Positions 9,558 to 18,409 of a DNA stretch of 64,000 bases are shown here, in pieces. Each line of letters begins with the position of its first letter. Positions within the stretch are counted from its first letter, which is position 1. The notes below the pieces were generated by a model that had not been told where the DNA came from, searched no databases, and saw nothing but the letters and a program-made list of their open reading frames with translations. This stretch comes from Sulfitobacter sp. HGT1 (GTDB lineage: Bacteria > Pseudomonadota > Alphaproteobacteria > Rhodobacterales > Rhodobacteraceae), in contig NZ_BLWI01000013.1 in the NCBI RefSeq assembly GCF_013282155.1, positions 62,001 through 126,000 on the forward strand, given 5' to 3'. Made by a program: the position numbers and the translations under genes.

Positions 9558-9604
9558 AAGAACCCGCTGTTCAAACAGCACCCAAACGCAAAACGGAGGA
9601 TATC

Positions 9605-10615
9605 ATGCGTTTTAATATCACCAAACTTACGGCCGTAACGGCCCTTGCACTCGGCCTTGCCGCTGCCGGTGCCCAGGCACAAACCCTACGCATCGCGCAT
9701 GTGGACCCCGACGAATGGACCGCGTCCAAAAAGGGTGCCGCAGCCCATGTGTTCAAGAACATTGTCGAAGGCGAAACCGACCTGACCGTTGAATTGTTTC
9801 CCGCCGGTGCTTTGGGCAACGAAGACGAGTTGGTTAATCAGGTCCAGGAAGGTCTGACACAGATCGCATTGGTATCGGGTGCCATGTCCAAGGTCTGTCC
9901 TGCCGCGTCGGTTCTGGATATTCCTTACACCTTCGCCTCTGCCACCATCGCGTGGGATGTTCTGGACGGCCCGTTCGGCGACGCATTGGCCGCACATTGC
10001 CTTGACAAAACCGGCCTGCGCACGCTGGCCTATGGGGAAACCGGTTTCCGGAACTTCACCAACGGCACCCGCGAAATTCGCACACCTGCGGATATGGAAG
10101 GTCTGAAATTCCGCGTGCAGCCTATTCCGCTGTATATCGAGATGGTCAAAGGTCTGGGCGGCGAACCGACCCCGATCGCATGGACAGAACTGCCAAACGC
10201 ATTGTCCACCGGTGTTGTTGACGGTCAGGAAAACCCTGTCGGCGTGATCTATGCCAACAACCTGCACAAGCTGCAAAAATACATGACCCTTGACGGCCAC
10301 GTTTATGCAGCCGACTTTATCATCATCAACGATGAATTCTTCCAGTCGCTTGCCCCGGCCGAGCAGGAAGTCGTTGCCAAAGCGGCACGTGTTGCAGGTA
10401 CAATGGGCCGCGCAATCCAGCAGTGGGGCACAGCCGAAGGCGTGAACAAAGTCCAGGCCGAAGGGATGCAGGTTTATTCGCCAACTTCCGACGAACTGGC
10501 GATGTTTGCAGAAAAAGCACAGCCTGCGGTCGTAGAATATCTGCGCGGCGAACTGGGTGACGACGCCAAGTGGATCGACGATCTGCAAGCCGCCGTTTCC
10601 ACCGCGTCTGAATAA
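9605..10615 (+). CDS. dctP: TRAP transporter substrate-binding protein
   Basis: A 336-residue DctP-family periplasmic binding protein. A signal peptide (residues 1-25, ending AAAGAQA) precedes 'QTLRIAHVDPDEW'. The body contains family landmarks: 'NEDELVNQVQEGLTQIALVSG', 'FRNFTNGTREIRTPADMEGLKFRVQ' with the carboxylate-binding Arg near residue 170, and 'TELPNALSTGVVDGQENP'. It captures an organic acid for the DctQM permease. The neighbouring dehydrogenase and dehydroshikimate dehydratase make quinate or shikimate the likely ligand (inference). It has a GGAGG ribosome-binding site and is 47 bp downstream of the dehydrogenase gene. Confidence 0.92.
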   Translation: MRFNITKLTAVTALALGLAAAGAQAQTLRIAHVDPDEWTASKKGAAAHVFKNIVEGETDLTVELFPAGALGNEDELVNQVQEGLTQIALVSGAMSKVCPAASVLDIPYTFASATIAWDVLDGPFGDALAAHCLDKTGLRTLAYGETGFRNFTNGTREIRTPADMEGLKFRVQPIPLYIEMVKGLGGEPTPIAWTELPNALSTGVVDGQENPVGVIYANNLHKLQKYMTLDGHVYAADFIIINDEFFQSLAPAEQEVVAKAARVAGTMGRAIQQWGTAEGVNKVQAEGMQVYSPTSDELAMFAEKAQPAVVEYLRGELGDDAKWIDDLQAAVSTASE

Positions 10616-10680
10616 TACATCAATTTGCCGCGCTCTGACATGTCGGTGCGCGGCAATCTTACCCAAGGGAGCGAACCGCT

Positions 10681-11208
10681 ATGGATCGTCTAAACACTTT
10701 CTTCAGACGTTTCTTTGCAACGGGTGCCGGTGTCTCTATGGCGCTGGTTTTTATGATTATTTTTGTTAATTCACTGCGCCGCTATACCTTGGGTAAATCA
10801 GTGGAATGGGGCGAGGAATTGCCGATCTACATCGCCGTTTACGGCGTGATGTTCGGCTTTGCGCTTGCCTATATGCAAGACCGCCACATTCGATTTACCA
10901 TCCTTACCGATTTTCTGTCGAAACGCCGCCGCGACATCCTGTTTTGTGGGGTTGATCTGGCGATGATTGCCGTCGGGGCCGCACTTGCATGGTCCGGCTA
11001 TGCCTTTGCCACCCGCCGCGCCGCTGTTGACAGTTCCGGCCTGATTGGCACAGCCAAACGGCTGGTTGAATCCACCGGCATCGAAGGCATGATCTGGATT
11101 GGCCGGGTCAGCACCTATCAATTCGCGATCGCCGTCGGGGGCGTTTTCCTGATGATCGCAGCATTCCTGAAATTCATGGAGCGCCGCGCCGCGCTGAAGG
11201 TCTCCTAA
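10681..11208 (+). CDS. dctQ: TRAP transporter small permease
   Basis: A 175-residue DctQ-type membrane protein with four predicted transmembrane helices (about 15-37, 53-72, 92-114 and 140-160). It shows the characteristic 'WGEELPIYIAVYGVMFGFALAYMQDRHIR' segment between helices 2 and 3. It pairs with the DctM subunit to form the sodium-dependent TRAP permease. It is preceded by AAGGGAG 11 bases before the ATG and abuts dctM with a 1-bp gap. Confidence 0.9.
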   Translation: MDRLNTFFRRFFATGAGVSMALVFMIIFVNSLRRYTLGKSVEWGEELPIYIAVYGVMFGFALAYMQDRHIRFTILTDFLSKRRRDILFCGVDLAMIAVGAALAWSGYAFATRRAAVDSSGLIGTAKRLVESTGIEGMIWIGRVSTYQFAIAVGGVFLMIAAFLKFMERRAALKVS

Positions 11209-11209
11209 G

Positions 11210-12487
11210 ATGGTCTATATCGTCCTTATCCTTGGGCTTTTGGCAGGCCTTCCGATTGCCTTTGCCATTGTCGCCGCCCTTAGCCTTTTCATGGCCACGG
11301 GCGACGCGCCCTATGCGCTGCGCATCGTCGCAACCGAGATGTTCAAGGGTCTAAACTCTTATCCGCTGCTGGCCATTCCCCTGTTCATCCTCGCGGGCGA
11401 GCTGATGAACGAAAGCGGCATCACAGGCCGCATTATCGCATTCGCGAATGTTCTGGTGGGCCGGATGCGCGCAGGGCTTGCGCTGGTCAATATCTGGGCC
11501 TCGGTGATTTTCGCAGGGCTCTCCGGATCTGCTGTGGCCGATACCTCCGCAATTGGCCGCGTGTTCATCCCCGAGATGGAAAAACACGGCTATGACCGCG
11601 CCTATGCTGCGGCACTGACTGCGGCGTCATCCGTGATCGGGCCGATCATTCCACCGTCGATCCCCGTCATCATCTATGCGCTGATCGTCACGGGCGTCTC
11701 AGTACCTGCCTTGTTCATGGCGGGCGTCATTCCGGGCATTCTGCTGGCGATTTTCCTGTCGGCCTATGTGATGATGACGGTCAAGATCGACCGCGCGACC
11801 GAACTTGCCGCCCAAGCCGAAGCGCCCCCTGCCCGCACGGCCTTGCTGGGCGGTGTGCTGCCCCTGCTGATGCCGGTGTTTGTTGTCGGGTCCATCCTGC
11901 TTGGCATCGTGACCCCCACCGAAGCGGCGTCCTTCGCTGTGGCTTATGCATTGGTCCTTGGGATGTTTGTGTACCGCAAGATCGCCTTCAGCGCCCTGCC
12001 CCGCATTTTCACCGACGCCATGCGCGACAGTGCCGTGATCCTGATCATCATCGCGTCGGTTTCGGCGGCAAACTGGCTGCTGACCTATAACCGCGTCCCG
12101 AACATGCTGACCGACTGGGTCTTGGGCAATGTCGACAGCAAAACCACCTTCCTGATCGCCGTGATCATCCTGTTCCTGTTTGTCGGTCTGTTCCTCGAAG
12201 GGATCGCCGCGATGCTGGTGCTGGTCCCGATCTTGCACCCCATCGCTGTCAGCCTTGGCGTTGATCCGGTGCATTTCGGCATTCTGGTCATCTTCAACCT
12301 GATGATCGGCCTGATCACCCCGCCTTTGGGCCTGTGCCTGTTCGTGGCCGAAGGCATCGCAGGTGTGGGCATGGCCCGACTGACCCGTGCAATCCTGCCG
12401 TTCTTTGCCGTCGAAGTGCTGGTGCTGCTGATCCTGACCTTTGTGCCAGAGACGGTGATCTGGCTGCCACGTGTATTGGGATATTAA
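11210..12487 (+). CDS. dctM: TRAP transporter large permease
   Basis: A 425-residue DctM-family permease with about 12 hydrophobic segments. Family motifs include 'YPLLAIPLFILAGELMNESGIT' (residues ~45-66), 'FAGLSGSAVADTSAIG' near 100, 'SSVIGPIIPPSIPVIIYALI' and, near the C-terminus, 'NLMIGLITPPLGLCLFV'. These form the two inverted repeats that bind sodium and substrate. It immediately follows dctQ and ends one base before the ATG of the dehydratase gene. Confidence 0.93.
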   Translation: MVYIVLILGLLAGLPIAFAIVAALSLFMATGDAPYALRIVATEMFKGLNSYPLLAIPLFILAGELMNESGITGRIIAFANVLVGRMRAGLALVNIWASVIFAGLSGSAVADTSAIGRVFIPEMEKHGYDRAYAAALTAASSVIGPIIPPSIPVIIYALIVTGVSVPALFMAGVIPGILLAIFLSAYVMMTVKIDRATELAAQAEAPPARTALLGGVLPLLMPVFVVGSILLGIVTPTEAASFAVAYALVLGMFVYRKIAFSALPRIFTDAMRDSAVILIIIASVSAANWLLTYNRVPNMLTDWVLGNVDSKTTFLIAVIILFLFVGLFLEGIAAMLVLVPILHPIAVSLGVDPVHFGILVIFNLMIGLITPPLGLCLFVAEGIAGVGMARLTRAILPFFAVEVLVLLILTFVPETVIWLPRVLGY

Positions 12488-12488
12488 G

Positions 12489-14375
12489 ATGAAAACATCT
12501 ATCGCCACCGTTTCGATTTCCGGTAACCTCCCCGAAAAGCTGGAGGCGATTGCCGCCGCCGGTTTTGACGGCATCGAGATCTTTGAACAGGATTTCATCG
12601 CCCATGACGGCAACCCCCGCGAGGTCGGCGACCTGATCCGGTCCATGGGCCTAGAGATCACCCTGTTCCAGCCGTTCCGCGATTTCGAAGGGTTGCCAGA
12701 ACCGCTGCGCGCCAAGGCGTTTGACCGGGCCGAACGCAAATTCGATCTGATGCAGGAACTGGGCACCGATCTGGTTCTCGTCTGCTCAAGCTGCCATCCA
12801 GAGGCCCTTGGCGGGATCGACCGTGCGGCGGCTGATTTTGCCGAACTGGGCGACCGCGCTGCCAAACGCGGGCTGCGCGTCGGCTTTGAGGCCTTGGCAT
12901 GGGGCAAACATGTGAACGACCACCGCGATGCATGGGAAATCGTGCGCCGTGCCGACCATGCGAATGTGGGCATCATTCTGGACAGTTTCCATACCCTTGC
13001 CCGCAAGATCGACCCCGACACGATCCGGCGTATCCCCGGTGACAAGATTTTCTTTGTCCAGCTTGCCGACGCGCCACAGATCGACATGGACCTGCTGTAT
13101 TGGTCGCGCCATTTCCGCAATATGCCCGGCGAAGGCGACCTTGCCGTAACCGATTTCATGCGGGCCGTGATGGCCACAGGCTATGCCGGCCCGATCTCGC
13201 TCGAGATTTTCAACGACCAGTTCCGTGGCGGCAGCGCCAAGACGATTGCCAAAGACGGCCATCGGTCGCTGATTGCCTTGATGGATGACGTGCAACGCGC
13301 CGAACCAGCAGCGGCCGCCATGCTGGCCCCGATGCCCGCACGCTCCACAGTTGATGGTGTATCTTTCGTTGAATTCGCGTCACGTGGCGAAGAAGCGGAC
13401 GCATTGGAGACTATCCTGCGCACCTTGGGCTTCCAACACTCCGGCACCCACATCGCCAAGAAGCTGGCCTTGTGGACCCAAGGCGACATCCGGATTGTCG
13501 TGAACCGTGAGAAAAGCGGCTATGCCAGCAGCGCCTATATGGCCCATGGCACCACCGTCTGTGACATCGGCATCGCGGTCGACGCTGCTGCTGATACCGT
13601 TGAACGCGCGCAGCGTCTGGGGGCCGCCCCCTTTAACCAGCCCGTCGGCCCCGGAGAGCTGAACATCCCCGCGATCCGCGGCCTAAGCGGCAGTGTGATG
13701 CACTTCATCGACAAAACCAGCGGTCTGAATGATGTATGGTCGGTCGAATTCACCCAAACCGCCCAAGATGACAGCGACGCAGGGTTGATGCGGATTGATC
13801 ACCTAGCCCAAACCATGAGCTATGATGAAATGCTCAGCTGGTCGCTGTTCTATACAACGCTGTTCCAGATGAACAAATCGCCCATGGTCGATGTGGTTGA
13901 CCCCGACGGGTTGGTGCGCAGCCAGGCGCTTGAGACACCAAACGGGACGTTCAGGATTACGCTGAACGGGGCCGAAACCCACCGCACCATGGCGGGCAAT
14001 TTCCTTGCCGACAGCTTTGGCGCATCGGTGCAGCACATCGCACTGGCCAGCGACGATATCTTTGCCACCAGCGATGCGATGGCGAAACGCGGCTTCAAAC
14101 CCTTGCCGATGTCCGACAACTACTATGCCGACCTCGCCGCGCGGTTTGACCTTGATCCTGCGGTTCTGGCCCGTCTCAAGGCTGGCAATATCCTGTATGA
14201 CGAAGACGCAAACGGCGCGTTTTTCCAGTTCTATTCCCAGCCCTATGCCGGTGGAATGTTCTTCGAAATCGTCGAACGGCGCGGCGGGTACAAAGGGTAC
14301 GGTGCCCCCAACGCACCCTTCCGAATTGCCGCACAAAAACGTCTAATGCGCCCCAAGGGTATGCCAAAACACTAG
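12489..14375 (+). CDS. Two-domain 3-dehydroshikimate dehydratase (TIM barrel plus HPPD-like domain)
   Basis: A 628-residue fusion. Residues 1-275 are a xylose-isomerase-like TIM barrel (AP endonuclease 2 family): 'AAAGFDGIEIFEQDFI', 'VCSSCHPEA', 'FEALAWGKHVND', 'VGIILDSFHTLA', 'FVQLADAP' and 'GPISLEIFND' hold the metal-binding Glu, His and Asp residues. Residues ~295-620 are a two-module VOC/4-hydroxyphenylpyruvate dioxygenase-like domain with 'MRIDHLAQTM' and 'YAGGMFFEIVERRGGYKGYG'. This architecture is that of the QsuB/QuiC1 dehydratases, which convert 3-dehydroshikimate to protocatechuate. An in-frame ATG at 12471 would overlap dctM; I prefer 12489, just after its stop codon. Downstream ring-cleavage genes are not in the window. 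Confidence 0.88.
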   Translation: MKTSIATVSISGNLPEKLEAIAAAGFDGIEIFEQDFIAHDGNPREVGDLIRSMGLEITLFQPFRDFEGLPEPLRAKAFDRAERKFDLMQELGTDLVLVCSSCHPEALGGIDRAAADFAELGDRAAKRGLRVGFEALAWGKHVNDHRDAWEIVRRADHANVGIILDSFHTLARKIDPDTIRRIPGDKIFFVQLADAPQIDMDLLYWSRHFRNMPGEGDLAVTDFMRAVMATGYAGPISLEIFNDQFRGGSAKTIAKDGHRSLIALMDDVQRAEPAAAAMLAPMPARSTVDGVSFVEFASRGEEADALETILRTLGFQHSGTHIAKKLALWTQGDIRIVVNREKSGYASSAYMAHGTTVCDIGIAVDAAADTVERAQRLGAAPFNQPVGPGELNIPAIRGLSGSVMHFIDKTSGLNDVWSVEFTQTAQDDSDAGLMRIDHLAQTMSYDEMLSWSLFYTTLFQMNKSPMVDVVDPDGLVRSQALETPNGTFRITLNGAETHRTMAGNFLADSFGASVQHIALASDDIFATSDAMAKRGFKPLPMSDNYYADLAARFDLDPAVLARLKAGNILYDEDANGAFFQFYSQPYAGGMFFEIVERRGGYKGYGAPNAPFRIAAQKRLMRPKGMPKH

Positions 14376-14489
14376 CCATAGGACCGACATCCAAAGCGCG
14401 TGATTAAAAAATAGGCGCTGGCCGGAATGCTGCCCGAAAAAAGTGCTTTGGCTGTTGTTTCCTTGGGGCCCAGACGGCAACATTTGGGT

Positions 14490-15281
14490 ATGTCATCCGT
14501 GCCCGCAGTTCCAATTTTAGTATTTTCCGACCTCGACGGCACGTTGATTGATCATGCGACCTACAGCTGGGATGCGGCAAAACCGGCATTAGAGGCATTG
14601 CGCGCCTGCGGGGGCGGGCTGATCATGGCAAGCAGTAAAACCGGCCCCGAAATTGCAAACATTCGCGCTGCGCTTGGCTGGTCGCACTGGCCTGCGATCG
14701 TTGAAAACGGCGCGGGTCTGTTGCCGGCAAACGGGTCTGGGATGGCAGACAGTACGCAGTATTCCAAGCTGCGCGCGATATTGGACGACACCCCCCCCGC
14801 CTTGCGCCAGCATTTTCGCGGTTTTGGGGATATGACCGCAGCACAGGTGTCAGCCGTGACCGGCCTTGATGCCGCGCATGCCAGTCTTGCCAAGACGCGG
14901 GCGTTTTCGGAACCCGGCCTATGGGGCGGCACCGCCGAACAGCTGGACCTGCTCCTGAACCATCTGTCGCAACATGGCATTTCGGCGCGCGAAGGGGGGC
15001 GGTTTCTGACCCTGTCCTTTGGCCAGACCAAGGCCGACCGGATGGCCGAATTGATTGCCGAATATCAACCGGCCCACACGGTTGCCTTGGGCGACGCCCC
15101 CAATGATGTCGAGATGCTGCAAACGGCAGACACCGGCGTTATTGTGGCAAACCCGCATCGCAAAGCCTTACCCGCGCTAAAAGGCGAAGAAACCGGCGCC
15201 ATTATCCGCACCGCATTGCCGGGCCCCCACGGGTGGAACGCTGCGATCCTTGGCCTCCTTATTGACCTGAACCTTAGATAG
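14490..15281 (+). CDS. Glucosyl-/mannosyl-3-phosphoglycerate phosphatase (HAD family)
   Basis: A 263-residue HAD-superfamily Cof/MPGP phosphatase. The N-terminal motif I 'VFSDLDGTLIDH' carries the catalytic Asp pair. Motif II is 'IMASSKTG' and the C-terminal motif is 'ALGDAPNDVEML', with 'FGQTKADRM' supplying the motif III lysine. The cap contains 'AIVENGAGLL', typical of mannosyl-3-phosphoglycerate phosphatases. It would remove phosphate from glucosyl-3-phosphoglycerate to yield glucosylglycerate. It precedes the synthase by 12 bp. An in-frame ATG at 14427 exists, but the domain starts right after 14490. Discrimination between glucosyl and mannosyl substrates rests on the neighbours. Confidence 0.82.
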   Translation: MSSVPAVPILVFSDLDGTLIDHATYSWDAAKPALEALRACGGGLIMASSKTGPEIANIRAALGWSHWPAIVENGAGLLPANGSGMADSTQYSKLRAILDDTPPALRQHFRGFGDMTAAQVSAVTGLDAAHASLAKTRAFSEPGLWGGTAEQLDLLLNHLSQHGISAREGGRFLTLSFGQTKADRMAELIAEYQPAHTVALGDAPNDVEMLQTADTGVIVANPHRKALPALKGEETGAIIRTALPGPHGWNAAILGLLIDLNLR

Positions 15282-15293
15282 GAACGATCACCC

Positions 15294-16514
15294 ATGTCAG
15301 ATTTTCACCAAAACGGTAACATCGCGACGCTGCATAACCTGCGGACACGGTCGCTGGATGAACTGACATACGAGCTGGAAACCTTTGCACAGACCCGCAA
15401 AATGACGTTGATTTTGCCCTGCCTCTATTCTGAGCTGGAAACCGACGCGATGCCGAACATTCTGGCCGAGCTGTCCAAGGTTACCTATCTTCACCGCATT
15501 ATCATCGGCCTTGACCGCGCAGACGAGGCGCAGTTCCGCCACGCGAAAGAATTCTTCAAGGGCCTGAACCAGCGCCATATGGTGATCTGGAACGACAGCC
15601 CGCGGATGCTTGAACTGGGCGCGCGGCTTGACGCTTTGGGATTGGCCCCGTCCGAACAAGGCAAGGGCAAAAACGTCTGGACGGCCCTGGGGTATCTTAT
15701 GTCCTGTCAGGACAGTTCGGTCATGGCGCTGCATGATTGTGACATCGTCACCTACACCAACGAACTGCTGGCGCGGCTGATCTACCCCGTCGCAAACCCG
15801 CATTTTTCCTATCAGGTGGCCAAGGGATATTACGCGCGGGTGGGCAATGACCATCTGAACGGGCGCGTGACCCGTCTACTGGTCAGCCCGCTGTTGATCG
15901 CGCTGAAAAAGGTCGTCGGGGATCGTGATTTCATCGAATATTTACGCTGTTTCCGTTATCCACTGTCTGGCGAATTCGCCATGCGCACCGGCATTTTGCC
16001 TGATCTTCGTATCCCGTCTGATTGGGGGCTCGAGATCGGAGTATTGTCAGAGGCATGGCGCAATCTGGCACCCAAAGCCGTCTGCCAGGTCGAGATTTGC
16101 GATAACTATGACCACAAACATCAGGATTTGTCGCCCGAGGATGCGAGCGCCGGTCTAAGCCGGATGTCGACCGATATCTGCAAGGCGATTTTCCGCAAAC
16201 TTGCCGCAGATGGCACGATATTTACCAACAATACGTTCCGCACGCTCAAGGCCACCTATTACCGCACAGCGCTGGATCTGCTTGAGGCCTATCACGCGGA
16301 TGCAGTGATGAACGGGTTGGAAATCGACCGTCACAAGGAGGAACAGGCGATTGAACTATTCGCCAATAACATCATGCGTGCCGGCAGCTTTTTCCTTGAG
16401 AACCCCCGCGAGACGCCGTTCATTCCCACATGGAACCGGGTGCATTCGGCCGACCCCGGCTTTCTGGCTGACCTACATGCCGCCGCCGCAGCGGATGAAG
16501 CGGAATTCAGCTAG
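15294..16514 (+). CDS. gpgS: Glucosyl-3-phosphoglycerate synthase
   Basis: A 406-residue GT-A glycosyltransferase of the GpgS type. The N-terminal strand 'MTLILPCLYSELE' and 'HRIIIGLDRAD' form the nucleotide-sugar fold, and 'VMALHDCDIVTYTNELLARL' holds the metal-binding DxD-like pair. Later motifs include 'FRYPLSGEFAMR' and 'DWGLEIGVLSEAW', seen in glucosyl-3-phosphoglycerate synthases. It would join NDP-glucose to 3-phosphoglycerate, the first step to the compatible solute glucosylglycerate, often made under salt stress with nitrogen limitation. The stop TAG shares the tetranucleotide CTAG with the stop of the convergent phosphorylase gene. Confidence 0.85.
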   Translation: MSDFHQNGNIATLHNLRTRSLDELTYELETFAQTRKMTLILPCLYSELETDAMPNILAELSKVTYLHRIIIGLDRADEAQFRHAKEFFKGLNQRHMVIWNDSPRMLELGARLDALGLAPSEQGKGKNVWTALGYLMSCQDSSVMALHDCDIVTYTNELLARLIYPVANPHFSYQVAKGYYARVGNDHLNGRVTRLLVSPLLIALKKVVGDRDFIEYLRCFRYPLSGEFAMRTGILPDLRIPSDWGLEIGVLSEAWRNLAPKAVCQVEICDNYDHKHQDLSPEDASAGLSRMSTDICKAIFRKLAADGTIFTNNTFRTLKATYYRTALDLLEAYHADAVMNGLEIDRHKEEQAIELFANNIMRAGSFFLENPRETPFIPTWNRVHSADPGFLADLHAAAAADEAEFS

Positions 16515-18259
16515 ATCCGGTTTGTGATCCAGCGACACTGATAGGGCGCAAGGGTGACCGTTTCCGCATCCGCGGGCACGGTTTCGCCCGACAGCAGATC
16601 AACCCATGTTTCGTCCTCGATCATGTTCAGCGTGCTGGTCGGAACGGAAACGGTTTCATCGCTGACGTTGTGCAGCGCAAAAATCGATTGGTGGCGGTCC
16701 AGGCTTTGGCGCCAGACGGCAAACACCCGCGCGTCCTCCGGGTTCACGGTGAATTGCGTGGCGTTGGGATGGAACGCGGATTGGCGGGACCGCAGTTTTA
16801 GCCGCTGTGTCAAAGCGTCCAACACGCGCGCCTGCGGGGTCGTTTCATCGCCAAGTAATGCGCGTAGTGTTGGATAATCCCAGCGGTGGCGATTGATCGC
16901 GCGGTTCATGCCGCGATGTTCGACCTGCGCATGATCATTGGGCGTGGCCAGCAGCGAATGGATATAAAACGCGGGGATCCCTTCGAGCGACATAACAATG
17001 GTTTGCGAGCAGATAAACCTGTCGAAATGATGGGCGTCCGATCCTTTGAACGTGCGCCCCATGGCATCATAAAATGTGGTGTTCAGCTCGTAAGGGGATT
17101 GCCCGCCATCGGGCAGCGCGCGCATGGATACCAGGCCCCCGATTTCTTTAACCGTCTGGATTACTTTGTCTTTTTCAGCATCGGGCAAGACCCCTTCGGC
17201 GGGGCGCATGCCGATGCCATCATGGCTGGCGGTAAAGTTAAGATAGGCGCAGCCCAACGGGGCCGGCGGCATTGCGCGTTGCCATTTGTGCAAATATCTG
17301 GCCGACCCCGACATCATGGCATGCAAAACCAGCGGCGGCAGGGGAAAGTTGTAAATCGCATGTGCTTCGTCACGGGCCCCAAAATAGCTCAGGTTTTCAG
17401 CCTTGGGCACATTGGTTTCGGTCAGCAAGATGATCTTTTCGGGCGCATAGTCACACAGCAGCCGCATGAGTTTGATAATCGCGTGGGTCTGGGGCAGATG
17501 GACCGAAGGGCTGCCCGCCAGTTTCCAGATGAATGCAACGGCATCCAGACGGATGATCTGGACGCCATTGTCGACATGCAGGCGAATAATTCGCAAAAAT
17601 TCCAACAGGACTTCGGGATTTCGGAAATCAAGATCGACCTGATCGTGGCTGAAGGTACACCAAACGTGACGCGTGCCTTTGGTCGTTTCGACCTCCTGAA
17701 GCAGCGGCGTCGTGCGCGGCCGCACTACCATGCTCAGATCATCAGCGGGGTCCGCCTCGAAAAAGAACTTGTCATAGGGGGGCTGCCCTTGTCGGTAGGC
17801 GTTGAACCAATTGCTTTGGCTTGAAACATGGTTCAGGACCAGATCCGACATTAACGAAAAATCGGCCGCAATACGGTTAATGTCTGACCAGTCGCCCAGT
17901 TGCGGGTGCACCGCCCGAAAATCGGTTACCGCAAACCCGTCATCCGATGTATAGGGGAAAAACGGCAGGATATGTACGCTGTTCACCGCCCCCTTGAGGT
18001 AACGCAGCAAGAAATCATGCAGCAAGTCCAAGGGTTTGAATGACCCGTCAATGATCGAATTCCCATAGGTGATCACCAGCGCGTCTTTTTCGGACCACAG
18101 ATTGTTACCAGGCAAACGCCCGCGTTTGCGGCGCGGCGCAGTCTCGGGCCAAAAGGCTTCGACAATCAAACTGGACAGAACGTCGGCATCGAGGTCAGGA
18201 TATATATCCTTAACAATCCGCGCGACTTTCACGCTTAGGGGCGGTGTTTTCTCGGCCAT
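16511..18259 (-). CDS. GH13_18 phosphorylase, probably glucosylglycerate phosphorylase
   Basis: A 582-residue (beta/alpha)8 enzyme of the sucrose-phosphorylase subfamily. Catalytic residues are visible: the nucleophile Asp in 'IIRLDAVAFIWK', the acid/base Glu in 'ILLTETNVP', and the transition-state Asp in 'FTASHDGIGMRP'. 'DLVLNHVSSQSNWF' is family region I. The family includes sucrose, glucosylglycerol and glucosylglycerate phosphorylases. The convergent gpgS and its phosphatase make glucosylglycerate the most likely substrate, so this gene would recycle the solute to glucose-1-phosphate. I start at the ATG at 18259; an in-frame ATG at 18349 exists and neither has a clear ribosome-binding site. 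Confidence 0.8.
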   Translation of the reverse strand: MAEKTPPLSVKVARIVKDIYPDLDADVLSSLIVEAFWPETAPRRKRGRLPGNNLWSEKDALVITYGNSIIDGSFKPLDLLHDFLLRYLKGAVNSVHILPFFPYTSDDGFAVTDFRAVHPQLGDWSDINRIAADFSLMSDLVLNHVSSQSNWFNAYRQGQPPYDKFFFEADPADDLSMVVRPRTTPLLQEVETTKGTRHVWCTFSHDQVDLDFRNPEVLLEFLRIIRLHVDNGVQIIRLDAVAFIWKLAGSPSVHLPQTHAIIKLMRLLCDYAPEKIILLTETNVPKAENLSYFGARDEAHAIYNFPLPPLVLHAMMSGSARYLHKWQRAMPPAPLGCAYLNFTASHDGIGMRPAEGVLPDAEKDKVIQTVKEIGGLVSMRALPDGGQSPYELNTTFYDAMGRTFKGSDAHHFDRFICSQTIVMSLEGIPAFYIHSLLATPNDHAQVEHRGMNRAINRHRWDYPTLRALLGDETTPQARVLDALTQRLKLRSRQSAFHPNATQFTVNPEDARVFAVWRQSLDRHQSIFALHNVSDETVSVPTSTLNMIEDETWVDLLSGETVPADAETVTLAPYQCRWITNRI

Positions 18260-18409
18260 GGAAAGGGTACTTTTTTGATTACGGACTCTGTAATTTTGGA
18301 CCACCCATCCGATAAAGCAAAGGGTTTCAGCGGGATCAGCTTGGATCACCGCCTTAGATTGGGGCGCAGGGCCTAACTATTAGGCGATCATCGCGATCAG
18401 TATTTCGTA

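Noticed and set aside
9686-10666. Minus-strand frame (326 codons) opposite dctP
   Set aside because: dctP has signal peptide, ribosome-binding site and family motifs; the antisense product is Cys/His-rich without pattern.
11699-13177. Long minus-strand frame (492 codons) opposite dctM and the dehydratase
   Set aside because: It overlaps two well-supported genes completely; its Gln/His/Asp-rich product is typical of an antisense shadow in GC-rich DNA.
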